The notes under the pieces: model-generated
Database searches by the model: none
Told to the model about the DNA's origin: nothing
The model's input: only the letters and a program-made list of their open reading frames with translations
Shown here: piece after piece, positions 63,925-64,000 of the stretch
Layout of the letters: every line of letters begins with the position of its first letter
Position numbering within the stretch: position 1 is the first letter of the stretch
Assembly (NCBI RefSeq): GCF_001544475.1
Contig: NZ_FCNW02000020.1
Location: 38,314-102,313, forward strand
From: Caballeronia humi
GTDB taxonomy: Bacteria > Pseudomonadota > Gammaproteobacteria > Burkholderiales > Burkholderiaceae
Direction of reading: 5' to 3'
DNA length: 64,000 nt
Program-made: the position numbers and the translations under genes

Positions 63925-64000
63925 TCAGCCCGGCAGGTCGGCGGGCTGATCGAAGGGTTCCTCGGGCCCATGCGCGAGGCTCAATGCTTCTTTCAGGCGC
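63925..64000 (-). CDS. C-terminal end of a minus-strand gene (partial, unidentified)
   Basis: A frame entering from the right edge reads RLKEALSLAHGPEEPFDQPA and ends at TGA (63925-63927), 15 bases from the convergent binding-protein stop. Only 24 residues are visible. By position it could be the regulator of the tricarboxylate cluster, perhaps LysR-type to match the TGAT-N11-ATCA boxes, but the tail itself does not prove any family. Confidence 0.4.
   Translation of the reverse strand, partial: RLKEALSLAHGPEEPFDQPADLPG

Noticed and set aside
1..64000. CRISPR arrays, rRNA, tRNA and insertion sequences
   Set aside because: No regularly spaced identical repeats, no rRNA or tRNA cores and no transposase were recognised; the iterons at 29.2 kb are close direct repeats without unique spacers of even length.

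Overview
The window is GC-rich and densely coded. Codon use and gene content point to a Burkholderia-type betaproteobacterium (Burkholderia, Paraburkholderia or Caballeronia); this is inferred from protein families, not from a marker gene. Near the middle (26.3-30.8 kb) lies a complete replication and partition module: parA-parB, two palindromic parS-like sites, an iteron array and a Rep_3-type initiator. The sequence is therefore probably a secondary replicon (megaplasmid or chromid), with catabolic and accessory genes on both sides of the origin.

Left arm (1-23.7 kb). The end of a CaiB-type CoA-transferase and an acyl-CoA dehydrogenase come first, then an NCS1 purine/pyrimidine permease and a DUF3830 protein. 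A frameshifted catalase-like pseudogene and a PAS-containing hybrid histidine kinase follow. A GntR regulator is divergent from an operon for uptake and hydrolysis of a cyclic amide: MFS importer, Asp/Glu-racemase/arylmalonate-decarboxylase relative, dihydropyrimidinase/hydantoinase and a secreted serine hydrolase. Further right are a Tat-type metallo-beta-lactamase-fold protein, an SGNH hydrolase with a TldD/PmbA-like pair, a YbdK-type ligase, a cupin protein, an FAD aromatic hydroxylase, two VOC proteins and an EamA exporter with a histidine-rich tail.

Centre (23.7-31 kb). About 2.7 kb of sparsely coding, probably decayed DNA borders parB. The parAB operon, the iteron-bearing intergenic region and repB follow.

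Right arm (31-57 kb). This is a large island that looks devoted to organosulfur or related heteroatom compounds. One minus-strand run carries a dipeptide-type ABC importer, two FMN-dependent LLM monooxygenases, a TauD-type dioxygenase and an SfnB/DszC-like flavoprotein. Next come a flavin monooxygenase-like protein, an FMN reductase, another SfnB-like protein and an SsuCBA-type importer on the plus strand. A second, tightly coupled eight-gene minus-strand operon carries a sulfonate-type importer, an SDR-fold protein that has lost its catalytic Tyr/Lys, a four-rhodanese-domain protein, two more LLM monooxygenases and an SfnB-like protein. The FMN reductase probably supplies FMNH2 to the monooxygenases.

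Right end (57-64 kb). A tricarboxylate cluster encodes a two-subunit ATP-citrate-lyase-like enzyme (ATP-grasp subunit plus a 899-residue CoA-ligase/citrate-synthase-like subunit), a citrate/tricarballylate:proton symporter and a ModA-like binding protein. The enzyme genes and the symporter gene are preceded by nearly identical promoter elements with a LysR-type TGAT-N11-ATCA dyad. In the large subunit one of the three expected citrate-synthase-fold catalytic residues is Asn instead of His. I consider this cluster the best candidate for an undescribed pathway in the window.
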